Positions 54,305 to 63,720 of a stretch of 64,000 nt of DNA are shown here, piece by piece. Position 1 is the first letter of the stretch; the number at the start of each line of letters is the position of its first letter. Under the pieces are notes generated by a model. The model did no database searches. It was not told the origin of the DNA and saw only the letters and a list, made by a program, of their open reading frames with translations. The position numbers were made by a program, and so were the translations under genes. The stretch lies in assembly GCF_025639805.1 (NCBI RefSeq), contig NZ_CP106735.1:3877501-3941500 (forward strand). Direction: 5' to 3'. Origin of the DNA: Reichenbachiella carrageenanivorans (GTDB lineage: Bacteria; Bacteroidota; Bacteroidia; Cytophagales; Cyclobacteriaceae).

Positions 54305-55084
54305 ATGACCCAAACCCTACAATACGACATCCAAGACGGCATTGCCATCATTCGATTCAACAGACCAGACGTTTTCAATAGTTTCAACCGTGAAATGGCA
54401 CTTGGCTTTCAAGACCTGCTCGATACGTGTGAAAAAAACAAAAGCGTAAGAGCCATATTCCTTACTGGAAATGGCAAAGCCTTTTGTGCTGGTCAGGATT
54501 TAGCAGAAGTGACCGCCTCAGAAGCACCCTTTATCGAAAACATAGTTGCAGAGCACTACAACCCCATCGTTAGACGCATTCGAGAAATAGAAAAGCCAAT
54601 CATCTGTGCAGTCAATGGTGTAGCCGCAGGTGCTGGCGCCAATCTGGCTCTAGCATGCGACATTATAGTAGCCGTAGAAACAGCCACTTTCATACAAGCT
54701 TTTAGCAAAATAGGCTTAATTCCAGACAGCGCAGGCACCTTCTTCCTACCCAAACTCATAGGCTTCCAAAAAGCGAGTGCCTTAATGATGCTGGGCGACA
54801 AAATATCAGCAATGGAAGCCGAAAAACTAGGCATGCTCTACAAGGTATTCTCTACAGAAGAATTTGAATCTGCAGCTTTCGACATTGCAAAAACCATTTC
54901 AAAAATGCCAACACTAGGCTTGGTCTATACTAAGAAACTTTTGAATGCTGGATTGACCAACAACCTAAACGACCAACTAGACCAAGAAGAAATCTATCAA
55001 TCCAAAGCAGGAAAAACCAACGATTACAAAGAAGGCGTTCAGGCTTTTTTAGAAAAAAGAAAACCTGAATTTACTGGAACTTAA
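54305..55084 (+). CDS. paaG: 2-(1,2-epoxy-1,2-dihydrophenyl)acetyl-CoA isomerase PaaG
   Basis: 259 residues of the crotonase fold. The oxyanion-hole segments are KAFCAGQDLAEV and GVAAGAGANLALACD. The first hydratase Glu is replaced (Asn113), and an Asp (D141) lies in GLIPDSAGTFFLP, the arrangement of PaaG isomerases. It rearranges the ring epoxide to oxepin-CoA, and in some bacteria also shifts a double bond further down the pathway. It starts 15 bases after paaD; a 62-base A/T-rich gap precedes paaH. Confidence 0.9.
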   Translation: MTQTLQYDIQDGIAIIRFNRPDVFNSFNREMALGFQDLLDTCEKNKSVRAIFLTGNGKAFCAGQDLAEVTASEAPFIENIVAEHYNPIVRRIREIEKPIICAVNGVAAGAGANLALACDIIVAVETATFIQAFSKIGLIPDSAGTFFLPKLIGFQKASALMMLGDKISAMEAEKLGMLYKVFSTEEFESAAFDIAKTISKMPTLGLVYTKKLLNAGLTNNLNDQLDQEEIYQSKAGKTNDYKEGVQAFLEKRKPEFTGT

Positions 55085-55146
55085 GTACAAAAAATCGAAA
55101 AACTTTTTTGTATAAAACCTTGAGTTGAACATCTAGTATCTAAAAA

Positions 55147-56304
55147 ATGAAAATAATAGGAATCATCGGCGCAGGATCCATGGGTAGCGGTATCGCACAG
55201 GTAGCTGCTACTGCTGGCCATGAAGTGGTCTTACTAGACAGTAGCAATACCATGCTACAAAAAGCCCAACAGGGCTTAAATAAAATATTGGCTCGGTTAG
55301 TAGAAAAAGGCAACCTATCCAAATTAGAGGCTGGAGCTATCTTAGACCGTATCCACTTTACGGGGCAACTAGAGGCCTTTGAAAACTGTGACCTAATCAT
55401 AGAAGCAATTGTTGAAGATTTGAGCATCAAAAAACAAATCTTCAGAGAACTAGAAACCATCGTCAACAAAAACTGCATCCTTGCTACCAATACCTCCTCA
55501 CTTTCTGTATCGGCTATCGCCAGTGCGAGCGAAAAGCCACATCGAGTACTTGGCATTCACTTTTTCAACCCTGCACCTCTCATGCCTCTGGTAGAAATCA
55601 TTCCTGCCATTCAAACCGATCAAGCGGTGGTTTCAACAGCTAGAAAAACCATCAACAACTGGGGCAAAATCACCGTTTTAGCCAAAGACACTCCTGGATT
55701 TATAGTCAATCGTGTAGCCAGACCATTTTATGGTGAGGCTTTGAGAATCCTCGAAGAAGGTATCGCAGACGTGGCTACCATCGATTGGGCCATGACAGAA
55801 ATTGGAGGGTTCAGAATGGGTCCCTTCACTCTTATGGACTTCATCGGCAACGACATCAACTACACCGTCACAGAAACCGTTTTCAAATCCTTCTTTTACG
55901 ACCCTAGATACAAACCCGCCTTCACACAAAAGCGTATGGCTGAAGCTGGCTATTTAGGAAGAAAATCAGGTAAAGGTTACTACAACTACTCCGAAGGCAC
56001 AACCCAGCCAGAGCCTGATTTCAATCAAATGTTAGGCAAAAAAATATTCAACCGCATTCTGGTCATGCTGATCAATGAAGCTGCTGATGCCCTGTTTTGG
56101 AACATCGCCAGCAAAGAAGATATCGACCTAGCCATGACCAAGGGCGTAAACTATCCCGCAGGCTTGCTAAGATGGGCTGATGAATATGGCATAGACAAAT
56201 GTGTCAAGCAAATGGACAGCCTCTACAACGAGTATCTAGAAGACCGCTATCGATGCAGTCCATTACTTCGCAAAATGGTCAGAGAAAATAAAAAATTCTA
56301 TTGA
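55147..56304 (+). CDS. paaH: 3-hydroxyacyl-CoA dehydrogenase PaaH
   Basis: 385 residues. The NAD-binding Rossmann motif is IGIIGAGSMGSGIAQVAA, with NTSSLSVSAIA, the catalytic His in LGIHFFNPAPLMPLVEI, and DTPGFIVNRVARPFYGEALR. A second C-terminal 3HCDH domain is shortened (residues 290-385). It oxidises 3-hydroxyadipyl-CoA to 3-oxoadipyl-CoA in the lower pathway. The paaI start codon shares one base with its stop (TGATG). Confidence 0.92.
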   Translation: MKIIGIIGAGSMGSGIAQVAATAGHEVVLLDSSNTMLQKAQQGLNKILARLVEKGNLSKLEAGAILDRIHFTGQLEAFENCDLIIEAIVEDLSIKKQIFRELETIVNKNCILATNTSSLSVSAIASASEKPHRVLGIHFFNPAPLMPLVEIIPAIQTDQAVVSTARKTINNWGKITVLAKDTPGFIVNRVARPFYGEALRILEEGIADVATIDWAMTEIGGFRMGPFTLMDFIGNDINYTVTETVFKSFFYDPRYKPAFTQKRMAEAGYLGRKSGKGYYNYSEGTTQPEPDFNQMLGKKIFNRILVMLINEAADALFWNIASKEDIDLAMTKGVNYPAGLLRWADEYGIDKCVKQMDSLYNEYLEDRYRCSPLLRKMVRENKKFY

Positions 56305-56717
56305 TGACAAATCCCAAATCCATAGTAAAACACATGCTCACCCACGACACTTTCAGTCAGTGGCTGGGCATCCGTTTAGAGAAAATCGAACTGGGGTTCT
56401 CTCAAATATGTATGACCGTAACAGGCGACATGCTCAACGGGTTTGGCATAGCACATGGAGGCATAACCTATGCTCTGGCCGACAGTGCCTTTGCCTTTGC
56501 GGCCAACTCACAAGGCAAACATGCCATCTCTATCGAGACGTCGATCTCTCACACCAAAGCCGTACACGAAGGCGACCTTCTTACGGCTATAGCCAAAGAA
56601 GAAAACCTCTCCAATCGATTAGGGATTTACAGCATTACAGTCACCAACCAACACCATGAAATAGTAGCATTATTCAAAGGAACTGTATTTAGAAAAGACA
56701 CGCACTGGAGTGAATAA
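56304..56717 (+). CDS. paaI: Hotdog-fold thioesterase PaaI
   Basis: 137 residues from the ATG that overlaps the paaH stop. The hotdog signature NGFGIAHGGITYALADSAFA carries the HGG-x-x-x-x-x-x-D active-site pattern, followed by AISIETSISHTKAVHEGD. PaaI hydrolyses hydroxyphenylacetyl-CoA and related dead-end thioesters, releasing trapped CoA. The start is only three bases into an alternative reading with a TTG. Confidence 0.92.
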   Translation: MTNPKSIVKHMLTHDTFSQWLGIRLEKIELGFSQICMTVTGDMLNGFGIAHGGITYALADSAFAFAANSQGKHAISIETSISHTKAVHEGDLLTAIAKEENLSNRLGIYSITVTNQHHEIVALFKGTVFRKDTHWSE

Positions 56718-56720
56718 ATT

Positions 56721-57926
56721 ATGAAAGACGCATATATCATAGACGGAGTCAGAACACCTATTGGCAAATTTGGAGGTACTTTGAGCACCATTCGTACAGA
56801 CGACTTGGCTGCACATGTAATCCAAAAATTGATGGCTCGAAACCAATCACTAGACCCTGCTTTGATCGATGACTGCCTACTAGGCTGTGCCAATCAAGCA
56901 GGAGAAGACAATAGAAACGTAGCCCGAATGGCTGCACTACTTGCAGGACTTCCCTTTTCTGTACCTGGTGAAACTATCAATCGGCTGTGCTCATCTGGCC
57001 TTTCGTCCATCATACAAGCCAACCGAGCCATCAAAGCTGGCGACGGCAACCTGTTTATCACTGGTGGTGTAGAGCATATGACACGCAGTCCGCTGGTAAT
57101 TGCCAAATCAGCAAAGCCATTTGGTACGGATGCTCAAATGTATGACTCTAGTTTTGGCTGGCGATTTATCAATCCAAAAATACATGAACAATATGGCACG
57201 GATGCCATGGGGATGACCGCCGAAAACTTAGTAGAAAAATTTAACATCAGCCGATCGGATCAAGATGCTTATGCTTTTCGGTCACAGCAAAAGGCAGCTA
57301 CAGCCAAAGCCTCAGGACGCTTTGCACAAGAGATTGTCCCAGTATCCATTCCACAAAGAAAAAAAGATTCCATAATCTTCAGTGAAGATGAATTCATAAA
57401 AGGCGACACTACCTTGGATGGACTGGCAAGCCTTCGTCCCGCATTCAAAAAAGATGGAACAGTAACGGCAGGAAATGCTTCTGGTCTCAACGACGGTGCA
57501 GCAGCCCTATTGGTAGCTTCAGAAGAAGCCGTCAGAATGCATAACTTAAAACCACTGGCACGCATCGTATCTTCAGCCGTCGTGGGCGTTGAACCTCGAA
57601 TCATGGGAATAGGTCCTGTTAAAGCTACTTTCAAAGCACTCGACAAGGCTGGGTTGACTATGGCAGATCTAGGTGTGATCGAACTCAACGAGGCATTTGC
57701 CGCACAAAGTCTGGCTTGCATTCGGGAATGGGGTTTAGCAGACGACGACCCTAGGATCAACCCAAACGGCGGAGCCATAGCCATCGGTCACCCATTAGGG
57801 ATGACGGGTGCCAGAATCGCCTATTCAGCAGCTTTAGAATTGAAATTGACAAACAAAAAATATGCACTCGTGACCATGTGCATTGGTGTGGGACAAGGCT
57901 ATGCAGCTATACTTGAAAAGGCATAA
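56721..57926 (+). CDS. paaJ: 3-oxoadipyl-CoA/3-oxo-5,6-dehydrosuberyl-CoA thiolase PaaJ
   Basis: 401 residues of the thiolase family. The nucleophile is Cys90 in NRLCSSGLSSII, the His lies in GGAIAIGHPLGMTGAR and the second Cys in MCIGVGQG. RTPIGKFGGTLS opens the protein. It cleaves the 8-carbon ring-opening product and later 3-oxoadipyl-CoA, yielding acetyl-CoA and succinyl-CoA. The gene starts 3 bases after paaI. Confidence 0.93.
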   Translation: MKDAYIIDGVRTPIGKFGGTLSTIRTDDLAAHVIQKLMARNQSLDPALIDDCLLGCANQAGEDNRNVARMAALLAGLPFSVPGETINRLCSSGLSSIIQANRAIKAGDGNLFITGGVEHMTRSPLVIAKSAKPFGTDAQMYDSSFGWRFINPKIHEQYGTDAMGMTAENLVEKFNISRSDQDAYAFRSQQKAATAKASGRFAQEIVPVSIPQRKKDSIIFSEDEFIKGDTTLDGLASLRPAFKKDGTVTAGNASGLNDGAAALLVASEEAVRMHNLKPLARIVSSAVVGVEPRIMGIGPVKATFKALDKAGLTMADLGVIELNEAFAAQSLACIREWGLADDDPRINPNGGAIAIGHPLGMTGARIAYSAALELKLTNKKYALVTMCIGVGQGYAAILEKA

Positions 57927-57955
57927 TTTGATATTAAAGAATCAAAAACAAAGAA

Positions 57956-58549
57956 ATGATATACGAGTTCAAAGGCTTAAAACCAGTTATTGACCCCAGT
58001 GCGTTTGTGCATCCACAGGCTACAGTGACGGGCAATGTCTTCATCGGCAAAGACGTATACATTGGGCCAGCAGCAGCTATTCGTGGCGACTGGGGCAAGA
58101 TTGTGATTGAAGACGGTTGTAATATTCAAGAAAATTGCACCATTCATATGTTTCCTGGCACCACTGTCTACCTCAGAAAAGGGGCACACATCGGTCACGG
58201 TGCTGTCATTCATGGTGCTGAAGTAGGAGAAAATTCGCTCATCGGTATGAACGCCGTACTGATGGATCATGTAGTGATAGGTAAAGAATGTATTGTAGGT
58301 GCACTCACTTTTGTAAAAGGAGAAATGAAAATCCCAAATAGAAGCCTAGTCGCTGGCAACCCCGCCAAGATAATCAAAGAGGTAACAGACGATATGATCG
58401 CATGGAAAACGAAAGGCACTCAGCTCTATCAAGCCTTGCCAAAAGAATGCATGGATACATTGAAAATATGTGAACCGCTAACAACAGCAGAACCCAACAG
58501 ACCAGAACAGGTAATTAATTTTAAAACTTGGAAAGAAACCAGCAAATGA
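57956..58549 (+). CDS. paaY: PaaY-type gamma-carbonic-anhydrase-fold thioesterase
   Basis: 197 residues with a left-handed beta-helix: hexapeptide repeats run from PSAFVHPQATVTGNVFIG to NRSLVAGNPAKIIKEV. Three His of the metal site occur in NCTIHMFPG and AHIGHGAVIHGAEV. PaaY of other bacteria hydrolyses the CoA ester of a ring-opened dead-end (2-hydroxycyclohepta-1,4,6-triene-1-formyl-CoA), preventing CoA depletion. It is longer at the C-terminus (residues 165-197) than simple gamma-carbonic anhydrases. An 89-base gap separates it from paaZ. Confidence 0.92.
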   Translation: MIYEFKGLKPVIDPSAFVHPQATVTGNVFIGKDVYIGPAAAIRGDWGKIVIEDGCNIQENCTIHMFPGTTVYLRKGAHIGHGAVIHGAEVGENSLIGMNAVLMDHVVIGKECIVGALTFVKGEMKIPNRSLVAGNPAKIIKEVTDDMIAWKTKGTQLYQALPKECMDTLKICEPLTTAEPNRPEQVINFKTWKETSK

Positions 58550-58638
58550 AAAAAGCAGATCACTAAAACAAGTTTTCAATTAGAATAATGAGACGTTTAA
58601 AAAAAGAGCAAAGGTTACATACAACAACCAAATAACTC

Positions 58639-60705
58639 ATGAACCCAGAACTAAATAACCAAATGCCACAAAAAATACAACACTACACCCAAGGACAATG
58701 GACAACCGGAACTGGAGACGGTGAAGCCTTACATCATGCCATTACAGGCGAACCGATCTTCACCCATTCAGTCAAAGGTTTAGATTTCAAAGACATCTTA
58801 GCTTATGGTCGAGCTGTAGGCAATCCCGCTTTACGCAAAATGACTTTTCAGGAAAGAGGTCTGATGCTCAAGGCACTCGCTATGCACTTACACGCCAAAA
58901 AGGAAATATTCTACGAACTCAGCAAAGCAACTGGTGCTACCAGAGTAGACTCATGGATAGACATAGAAGGCGGTATCGGCAACCTCTTTGCCTACGCCAG
59001 TCTCAGGAGGCAATTCCCCAACGAAGCCTACTATATAGATGGAGAAACTGCTCCTTTATCTAAAGGAGGTTCATTTGTGGGGCAGCATATCATGGTACCC
59101 AAAGAAGGCGTAGCAGTACACATTAATGCTTTCAACTTCCCCATCTGGGGCATGTTAGAAAAAGTGGCCGTCAACTGGCTTGCAGGTATGCCAGCCGTAA
59201 TAAAACCTGCCGAACAAACCTGCTTCCTCACAGAGCTGATGGTTAAAGAAATCATCAATTCGAAAATTCTACCTGAAGGAGCCTTACAACTCATTGCAGG
59301 ATCTGGCAAAGGCATCTTAGACCATATAGAAATGCAAGATGTAGTAACCTTTACAGGATCCGCCAAGACTGGTCGTCTACTGAAACAACACCCCAATTTG
59401 GTAGAGCATGCTGTGCCATTTACGATGGAGGCAGACTCCCTAAATTCCTCTGTCTTGGGTGAAGATGCAGTACCTGGCACTCCCGAATTTGACCTTTTCA
59501 TCAAAGAGGTAAAAAAAGAAATGACCATAAAATGCGGTCAAAAGTGCACCGCTATTAGACGAATTATCGTTCCAGAAAAATTAATAGAAGATGTACAAGC
59601 CGCCCTAAGTAAAACACTAGCCCAAACCACCATTGGTAACCCTGATGTTGAAGGGGTTCGGATGGGCGCATTAATCAATCATACACAGGTTGAAATAGTA
59701 AAACAGCAAATAGAGGCGCTGAAAAAATCATCTGAGGTAGTATATAGCAACGATGACTTCGAAGTGATGGGAGCAGATAAAAACAAAGGAGCCTTCATCT
59801 CTCCTACGCTCCTAGTTAACCAACACCCAATGACTAGTGAGGAAGTCCATACAATCGAAGCCTTTGGCCCTGTGAGTACCATTTTGCCCTACAAAAATTT
59901 AGACGAAGCCATCGCCATTTCTAAAAAAGGACTCGGTTCTTTGTGTTCTTCTATCGTGACGGCAGATGATCGAATTGCCAAACAATATGTATTAGGTTCG
60001 GCCTCACACCATGGAAGGATCTTAGCACTCAACAAAGATTCTGCTAAAGAAAGTACTGGGCACGGGTCGCCCCTACCACTCTTAACCCACGGAGGGCCCG
60101 GCAGAGCAGGTGGCGGCGAAGAAATGGGTGGCAAACGAGGCGTGATGCACTACATGCAGCGATGCGCTGTACAAGGCCATCCCACTACAGTCACCGAAAT
60201 CACCAACGTGTACCAATATGGAGGTGCATACAAGGAAGATATAGCGCACCCGTTTAGCAAGCACTGGGAAGAACTGCAAATAGGCGAAACCTATATCTCT
60301 GCCAAGCGCACCGTAACCGAAAGCGACATTGTGAACTTTGCCAATGTGAGCTGGGATCATTTTTATGCACATACCGATGTGACCGCACTCGACGGCACCA
60401 TTTTCGAGCAGCGCGTGGCCCATGGCTACTTCATCCTATCGGCAGCGGCAGGACTATTTGTACAAGCCAAAAAAGGCCCCGTATTACTTAATTACGGATT
60501 GGAAGAATGCAGATTTACAAAACCTGTTTATGCAGGTACGACTATTGGCGTACGCCTAACAGTGAAGGAAAAAATAGATCAAGAAAAGAAAGACGGTATC
60601 GCTAAAGGTATCGTGAAGTTTTTAGTGGACGTCTATGACGAAACAGGAGAAACGATTGCCATAGCAACAATTTTAACAATGGTCAAAAAACTGAATCAGG
60701 AATAG
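58639..60705 (+). CDS. paaZ: Bifunctional oxepin-CoA hydrolase / 3-oxo-5,6-dehydrosuberyl-CoA semialdehyde dehydrogenase PaaZ
   Basis: 688 residues with both domains intact. The aldehyde dehydrogenase part (1-520) has Glu264 in FTMEADSLNS and nucleophile Cys303 in CGQKCTAIRR. The MaoC-like hydratase part (540-688) has Asp573 and His578 in NVSWDHFYAHTD. The hydratase opens the oxepin ring and the dehydrogenase oxidises the resulting aldehyde with NADP+, avoiding a dead-end cyclisation. Starts at residue 1 or at Met9 are both possible. Confidence 0.96.
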   Translation: MNPELNNQMPQKIQHYTQGQWTTGTGDGEALHHAITGEPIFTHSVKGLDFKDILAYGRAVGNPALRKMTFQERGLMLKALAMHLHAKKEIFYELSKATGATRVDSWIDIEGGIGNLFAYASLRRQFPNEAYYIDGETAPLSKGGSFVGQHIMVPKEGVAVHINAFNFPIWGMLEKVAVNWLAGMPAVIKPAEQTCFLTELMVKEIINSKILPEGALQLIAGSGKGILDHIEMQDVVTFTGSAKTGRLLKQHPNLVEHAVPFTMEADSLNSSVLGEDAVPGTPEFDLFIKEVKKEMTIKCGQKCTAIRRIIVPEKLIEDVQAALSKTLAQTTIGNPDVEGVRMGALINHTQVEIVKQQIEALKKSSEVVYSNDDFEVMGADKNKGAFISPTLLVNQHPMTSEEVHTIEAFGPVSTILPYKNLDEAIAISKKGLGSLCSSIVTADDRIAKQYVLGSASHHGRILALNKDSAKESTGHGSPLPLLTHGGPGRAGGGEEMGGKRGVMHYMQRCAVQGHPTTVTEITNVYQYGGAYKEDIAHPFSKHWEELQIGETYISAKRTVTESDIVNFANVSWDHFYAHTDVTALDGTIFEQRVAHGYFILSAAAGLFVQAKKGPVLLNYGLEECRFTKPVYAGTTIGVRLTVKEKIDQEKKDGIAKGIVKFLVDVYDETGETIAIATILTMVKKLNQE

Positions 60706-60753
60706 TAACCTTTTATGACAGGTATCACCTACTCGATAAAAAAGACTAAAAAA

Positions 60754-61509
60754 ATGAACGGAACTGTAAATATTGAAATCAACCAAGGAATAGGCTCCAT
60801 TACCTTCTTTCATCCGCAAAGCAACTCGTTGCCTAGTGAGATCCTGAACTTACTCGCCGACACCATCACATCTGCAGGGCAGAATGAAGAGGTGAAGGTG
60901 ATCATACTCAAAAGCGAAGGTGACCGTGCATTTTGTGCAGGTGCCAGCTTTGATGAATTGATAGCCATTAAGGATTTAGAAACAGGCACACAGTTTTTCT
61001 CTGGTTTTGCCAAAGTAATCAATGCAGCTAGAAAGTGCCCTAAGTTAATTATCGGCAGAGTGCAAGGTAAAGCAGTAGGTGGCGGTGTAGGACTTGCGAG
61101 CGCCGTAGACTATTGCATGGCGACTCAGTATGCCTCAGTGAAGTTGAGCGAACTCGCCATCGGCATTGGGCCATTTGTAGTAGGCCCCGCTGTGGAACGC
61201 AAGATCGGCGTATCAGCTATGTCTCAGTTGGCCATCAATGCCACCGAGTGGCACAGTGCCCAATGGGCACAATCCAAAGGCCTGTACACAGAAGTGTATG
61301 ACAACATAGAAATCATGGACGAAGCCATACATGCATTGGCTCAAAAACTAGCTACATCAAACCCTGAAGCCATGCGGTTGCTTAAGCAAATATTCTGGGA
61401 AGGCACAGACCATTGGGACACGTTGCTAACTGAAAGAGCTGGCATGAGTGGTCAACTGGTACTATCAGCGTTTACACGCGAAGCGATAAACTCATTTAAA
61501 AACAAATAA
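60754..61509 (+). CDS. Crotonase-family protein, PaaF-like (one catalytic Glu missing)
   Basis: 251 residues from MNGTVNIEINQGIGSITFFH; an upstream ATG (60715) would add 13 residues. It has the enoyl-CoA hydratase/isomerase fold: oxyanion hole at DRAFCAGASFDEL and the GGGVGLASAVDYCMA loop. At the position of the first hydratase Glu (rat Glu144) there is Gly113, while the second Glu is kept (Glu133 in KLSELAIGIGP). By position in the operon it should be the 2,3-dehydroadipyl-CoA hydratase PaaF, but the missing acid/base casts doubt on simple hydration; it may isomerise or hydrolyse instead. Confidence 0.8.
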   Translation: MNGTVNIEINQGIGSITFFHPQSNSLPSEILNLLADTITSAGQNEEVKVIILKSEGDRAFCAGASFDELIAIKDLETGTQFFSGFAKVINAARKCPKLIIGRVQGKAVGGGVGLASAVDYCMATQYASVKLSELAIGIGPFVVGPAVERKIGVSAMSQLAINATEWHSAQWAQSKGLYTEVYDNIEIMDEAIHALAQKLATSNPEAMRLLKQIFWEGTDHWDTLLTERAGMSGQLVLSAFTREAINSFKNK

Positions 61510-61519
61510 CAACCCTATT

Positions 61520-61536
61520 CGTCCTAAACAAGGACG
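61520..61536 (+). other. Short intergenic hairpin between the paaF-like gene and the E1 gene
   Basis: CGTCCT/AGGACG with an AAACA loop, starting 10 bases after the stop codon. No T-run follows, so it is not a classical terminator; it could protect the 3' end of a processed mRNA. Confidence 0.35.
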
Positions 61537-61564
61537 GTCGATAAACAACATTAAATACCCAATA

Positions 61565-63652
61565 ATGGCGACGACAAAAAACACGAATGATAAAACAACC
61601 CACATAGGCAAACCGAAACTCCTGAAAGCATACAAGCTCATGGCTACAGCCAAAACACTGGCGGATAAGTATGAGGAAACTTTCAAGACGGTATCCAAAT
61701 ATGTACATGCCACCTCTCGCGGGCATGAGGCCATACAAATTGCCACCGGTTTACAACTTTTACCACAAGACTACTTGTCGGCCTACTATAGAGACGACGC
61801 TATGCTCCTTTCCATTGGCTGTACACCGTACGAGCTTATGCTGCAACTCATGGCCAAAAAGGACGACCCCTTTTCGGGCGGACGTACGTATTACTCACAC
61901 CCTAGTCTCAAAGACGATGACAAGCCCAAAATCCCTCACCAGTCATCAGCTACAGGCATGCAAGCCATACCTACCACAGGTATCGCCATGGGCATCCAAT
62001 ACAAGGAATTGAGAAATATGGACAAAAAGTATAAAGAAGCACCTGTAGTAGTTTGCTCCCTCGGTGATGCCTGCATCACCGAAGGTGAAGTATCAGAGGC
62101 CTTCCAAATGGCGGCCCTCAAACAACTCCCCATCATCTACCTAGTACAGGACAACGAATGGGATATATCTGCACATGCCAGTGAAATACGTTCTGCAGAT
62201 GCTAGCGAATACATTAAGGGATTTCCTAAAATCAAGGCCATGAAAGTAAATGGCACTAATTTTTTAAAGTGCTATAAAACCATGGAAGAAGCTATTCAGT
62301 ATGCCAGAAAAGAAAGAAAACCCGTACTCGTACATGCTAAAGTCCCCTTACTCAACCATCACACCTCTGGTGTAAGAAAAGAATGGTACCGCGACGATAT
62401 GGACGAACACATGGCCTACGATCCTTATCCTTTTTTTAGAAAACAATTGATTGAATTAGGTATTCCGCCATCAGAATTAGATAACCGTGACGAAGACGCT
62501 CGTTTACTGGTAGATGATCATTATGACCGAGCATTGAAAGCCGAAGACCCTAGCCCACAGGACTTGTTTACGCATGATTTTGTCCCTACCCCCATTACCG
62601 AAGAGAGAGGAGAACGTGCCCCTAAAAACAAAGAAAAAGCCGTAATGGTAGACAGCGCTTTGTTTGCCATACAAGAACTCATGGAGCAACATGCAGAATG
62701 TCTGCTATACGGACAAGACGTTGGTCTCCGACTAGGAGGTGTATTCAGAGAAGCAGCCACTTTGGCTCAAAAGTTTGGAAAAGACCGTGTATTCAATACC
62801 CCAATTCAAGAAGCCTTCATTATTGGCAGTACGGTAGGCATGTCGGCGGTCGGTCTAAAACCCATTGTAGAAGTACAATTTGCCGACTACATCTGGCCTG
62901 GGCTCAATCAACTATTCACGGAGGTAAGTAGGTCTTGCTACCTTAGCAATGGCAAATATCCTGTAAGTATGGTGCTGAGAGTACCAATAGGTGCCTATGG
63001 TAGTGGCGGGCCGTATCATTCCTCTAGTGTAGAATCTGTAGTAGCCAATATTAGAGGTATCAAAATCGCCTACCCAAGTACTGGAGCGGACATGAAAGGC
63101 CTGATGAAATCGGCTTACTATGATCCTAATCCTGTTGTCATCTTTGAACACAAAGGCCTGTACTGGTCTAAGGTAAAAGGCACCGATGCGGCCAAAACTA
63201 TTGAACCTGATGCAGACTATGTGATTCCATTTGGCAAAGCCAGAATTGCCCTTGAGGCTTCTCAAGCAGCGATTGAAAAAGGAGTAACCATGACCATCAT
63301 TACCTATGGCATGGGAGTACATTGGGCACTCAACGCCGCTAAGCACTACAAAGGCAGGGTAGAAATCGTCGATCTTCGCACCTTGCATCCCTTGGACACA
63401 GTCACCGTCTTTGATACTGTGCGCAAACATGGCAAGTGCCTAGTATTGACCGAAGAACCTGTCAACAACACATTTGCGCAAAGTTTGGCGGCACGGATTC
63501 AAGAGAATTGTTTCACATATTTGGATGGCCCTGTCAGAACCATGGGGTCTGAGAATCTGCCTGCAATACCCTTAAATTCGACCTTAGAAGCAGCCATGAT
63601 ACCCTCTATAGAGAAAGTAACTTCATTTATAGGCATGATGCTTTCGGATTAA
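61565..63652 (+). CDS. Fused alpha-beta E1 component of a 2-oxoacid dehydrogenase
   Basis: 695 residues. The alpha part (1-330) has the TPP motif GDAC (167-170) to N197 (IYLVQDNEWD) and the loop SRGHEAIQIATG. The beta part (about 345-695) starts VDSALFAIQELMEQHAECLL and has QDVGLRLGGVFREA, FNTPIQEAFIIGSTVGMSAV and VEIVDLRTLHPLD. Such fusions decarboxylate branched-chain or aryl 2-oxoacids and pass the acyl group to an E2. No E2 or E3 gene is adjacent. As last gene of a phenylacetate operon that lacks paaK, it may make phenylacetyl-CoA from phenylpyruvate. A branched-chain role is the conservative alternative. Confidence 0.87.
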   Translation: MATTKNTNDKTTHIGKPKLLKAYKLMATAKTLADKYEETFKTVSKYVHATSRGHEAIQIATGLQLLPQDYLSAYYRDDAMLLSIGCTPYELMLQLMAKKDDPFSGGRTYYSHPSLKDDDKPKIPHQSSATGMQAIPTTGIAMGIQYKELRNMDKKYKEAPVVVCSLGDACITEGEVSEAFQMAALKQLPIIYLVQDNEWDISAHASEIRSADASEYIKGFPKIKAMKVNGTNFLKCYKTMEEAIQYARKERKPVLVHAKVPLLNHHTSGVRKEWYRDDMDEHMAYDPYPFFRKQLIELGIPPSELDNRDEDARLLVDDHYDRALKAEDPSPQDLFTHDFVPTPITEERGERAPKNKEKAVMVDSALFAIQELMEQHAECLLYGQDVGLRLGGVFREAATLAQKFGKDRVFNTPIQEAFIIGSTVGMSAVGLKPIVEVQFADYIWPGLNQLFTEVSRSCYLSNGKYPVSMVLRVPIGAYGSGGPYHSSSVESVVANIRGIKIAYPSTGADMKGLMKSAYYDPNPVVIFEHKGLYWSKVKGTDAAKTIEPDADYVIPFGKARIALEASQAAIEKGVTMTIITYGMGVHWALNAAKHYKGRVEIVDLRTLHPLDTVTVFDTVRKHGKCLVLTEEPVNNTFAQSLAARIQENCFTYLDGPVRTMGSENLPAIPLNSTLEAAMIPSIEKVTSFIGMMLSD

Positions 63653-63720
63653 TAAAATTTTCAGTGGCAAAGACTTGAAAGTAGCCTTTAGATTTATGTA
63701 ACTTGAGTAAAAAAATTACA

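Noticed and set aside
55086..55112. Inverted repeat TACAAAAAA/TTTTTTGTA between paaG and paaH
   Set aside because: The stem has only two G-C pairs and lies inside an otherwise continuous operon; too weak to call a terminator.
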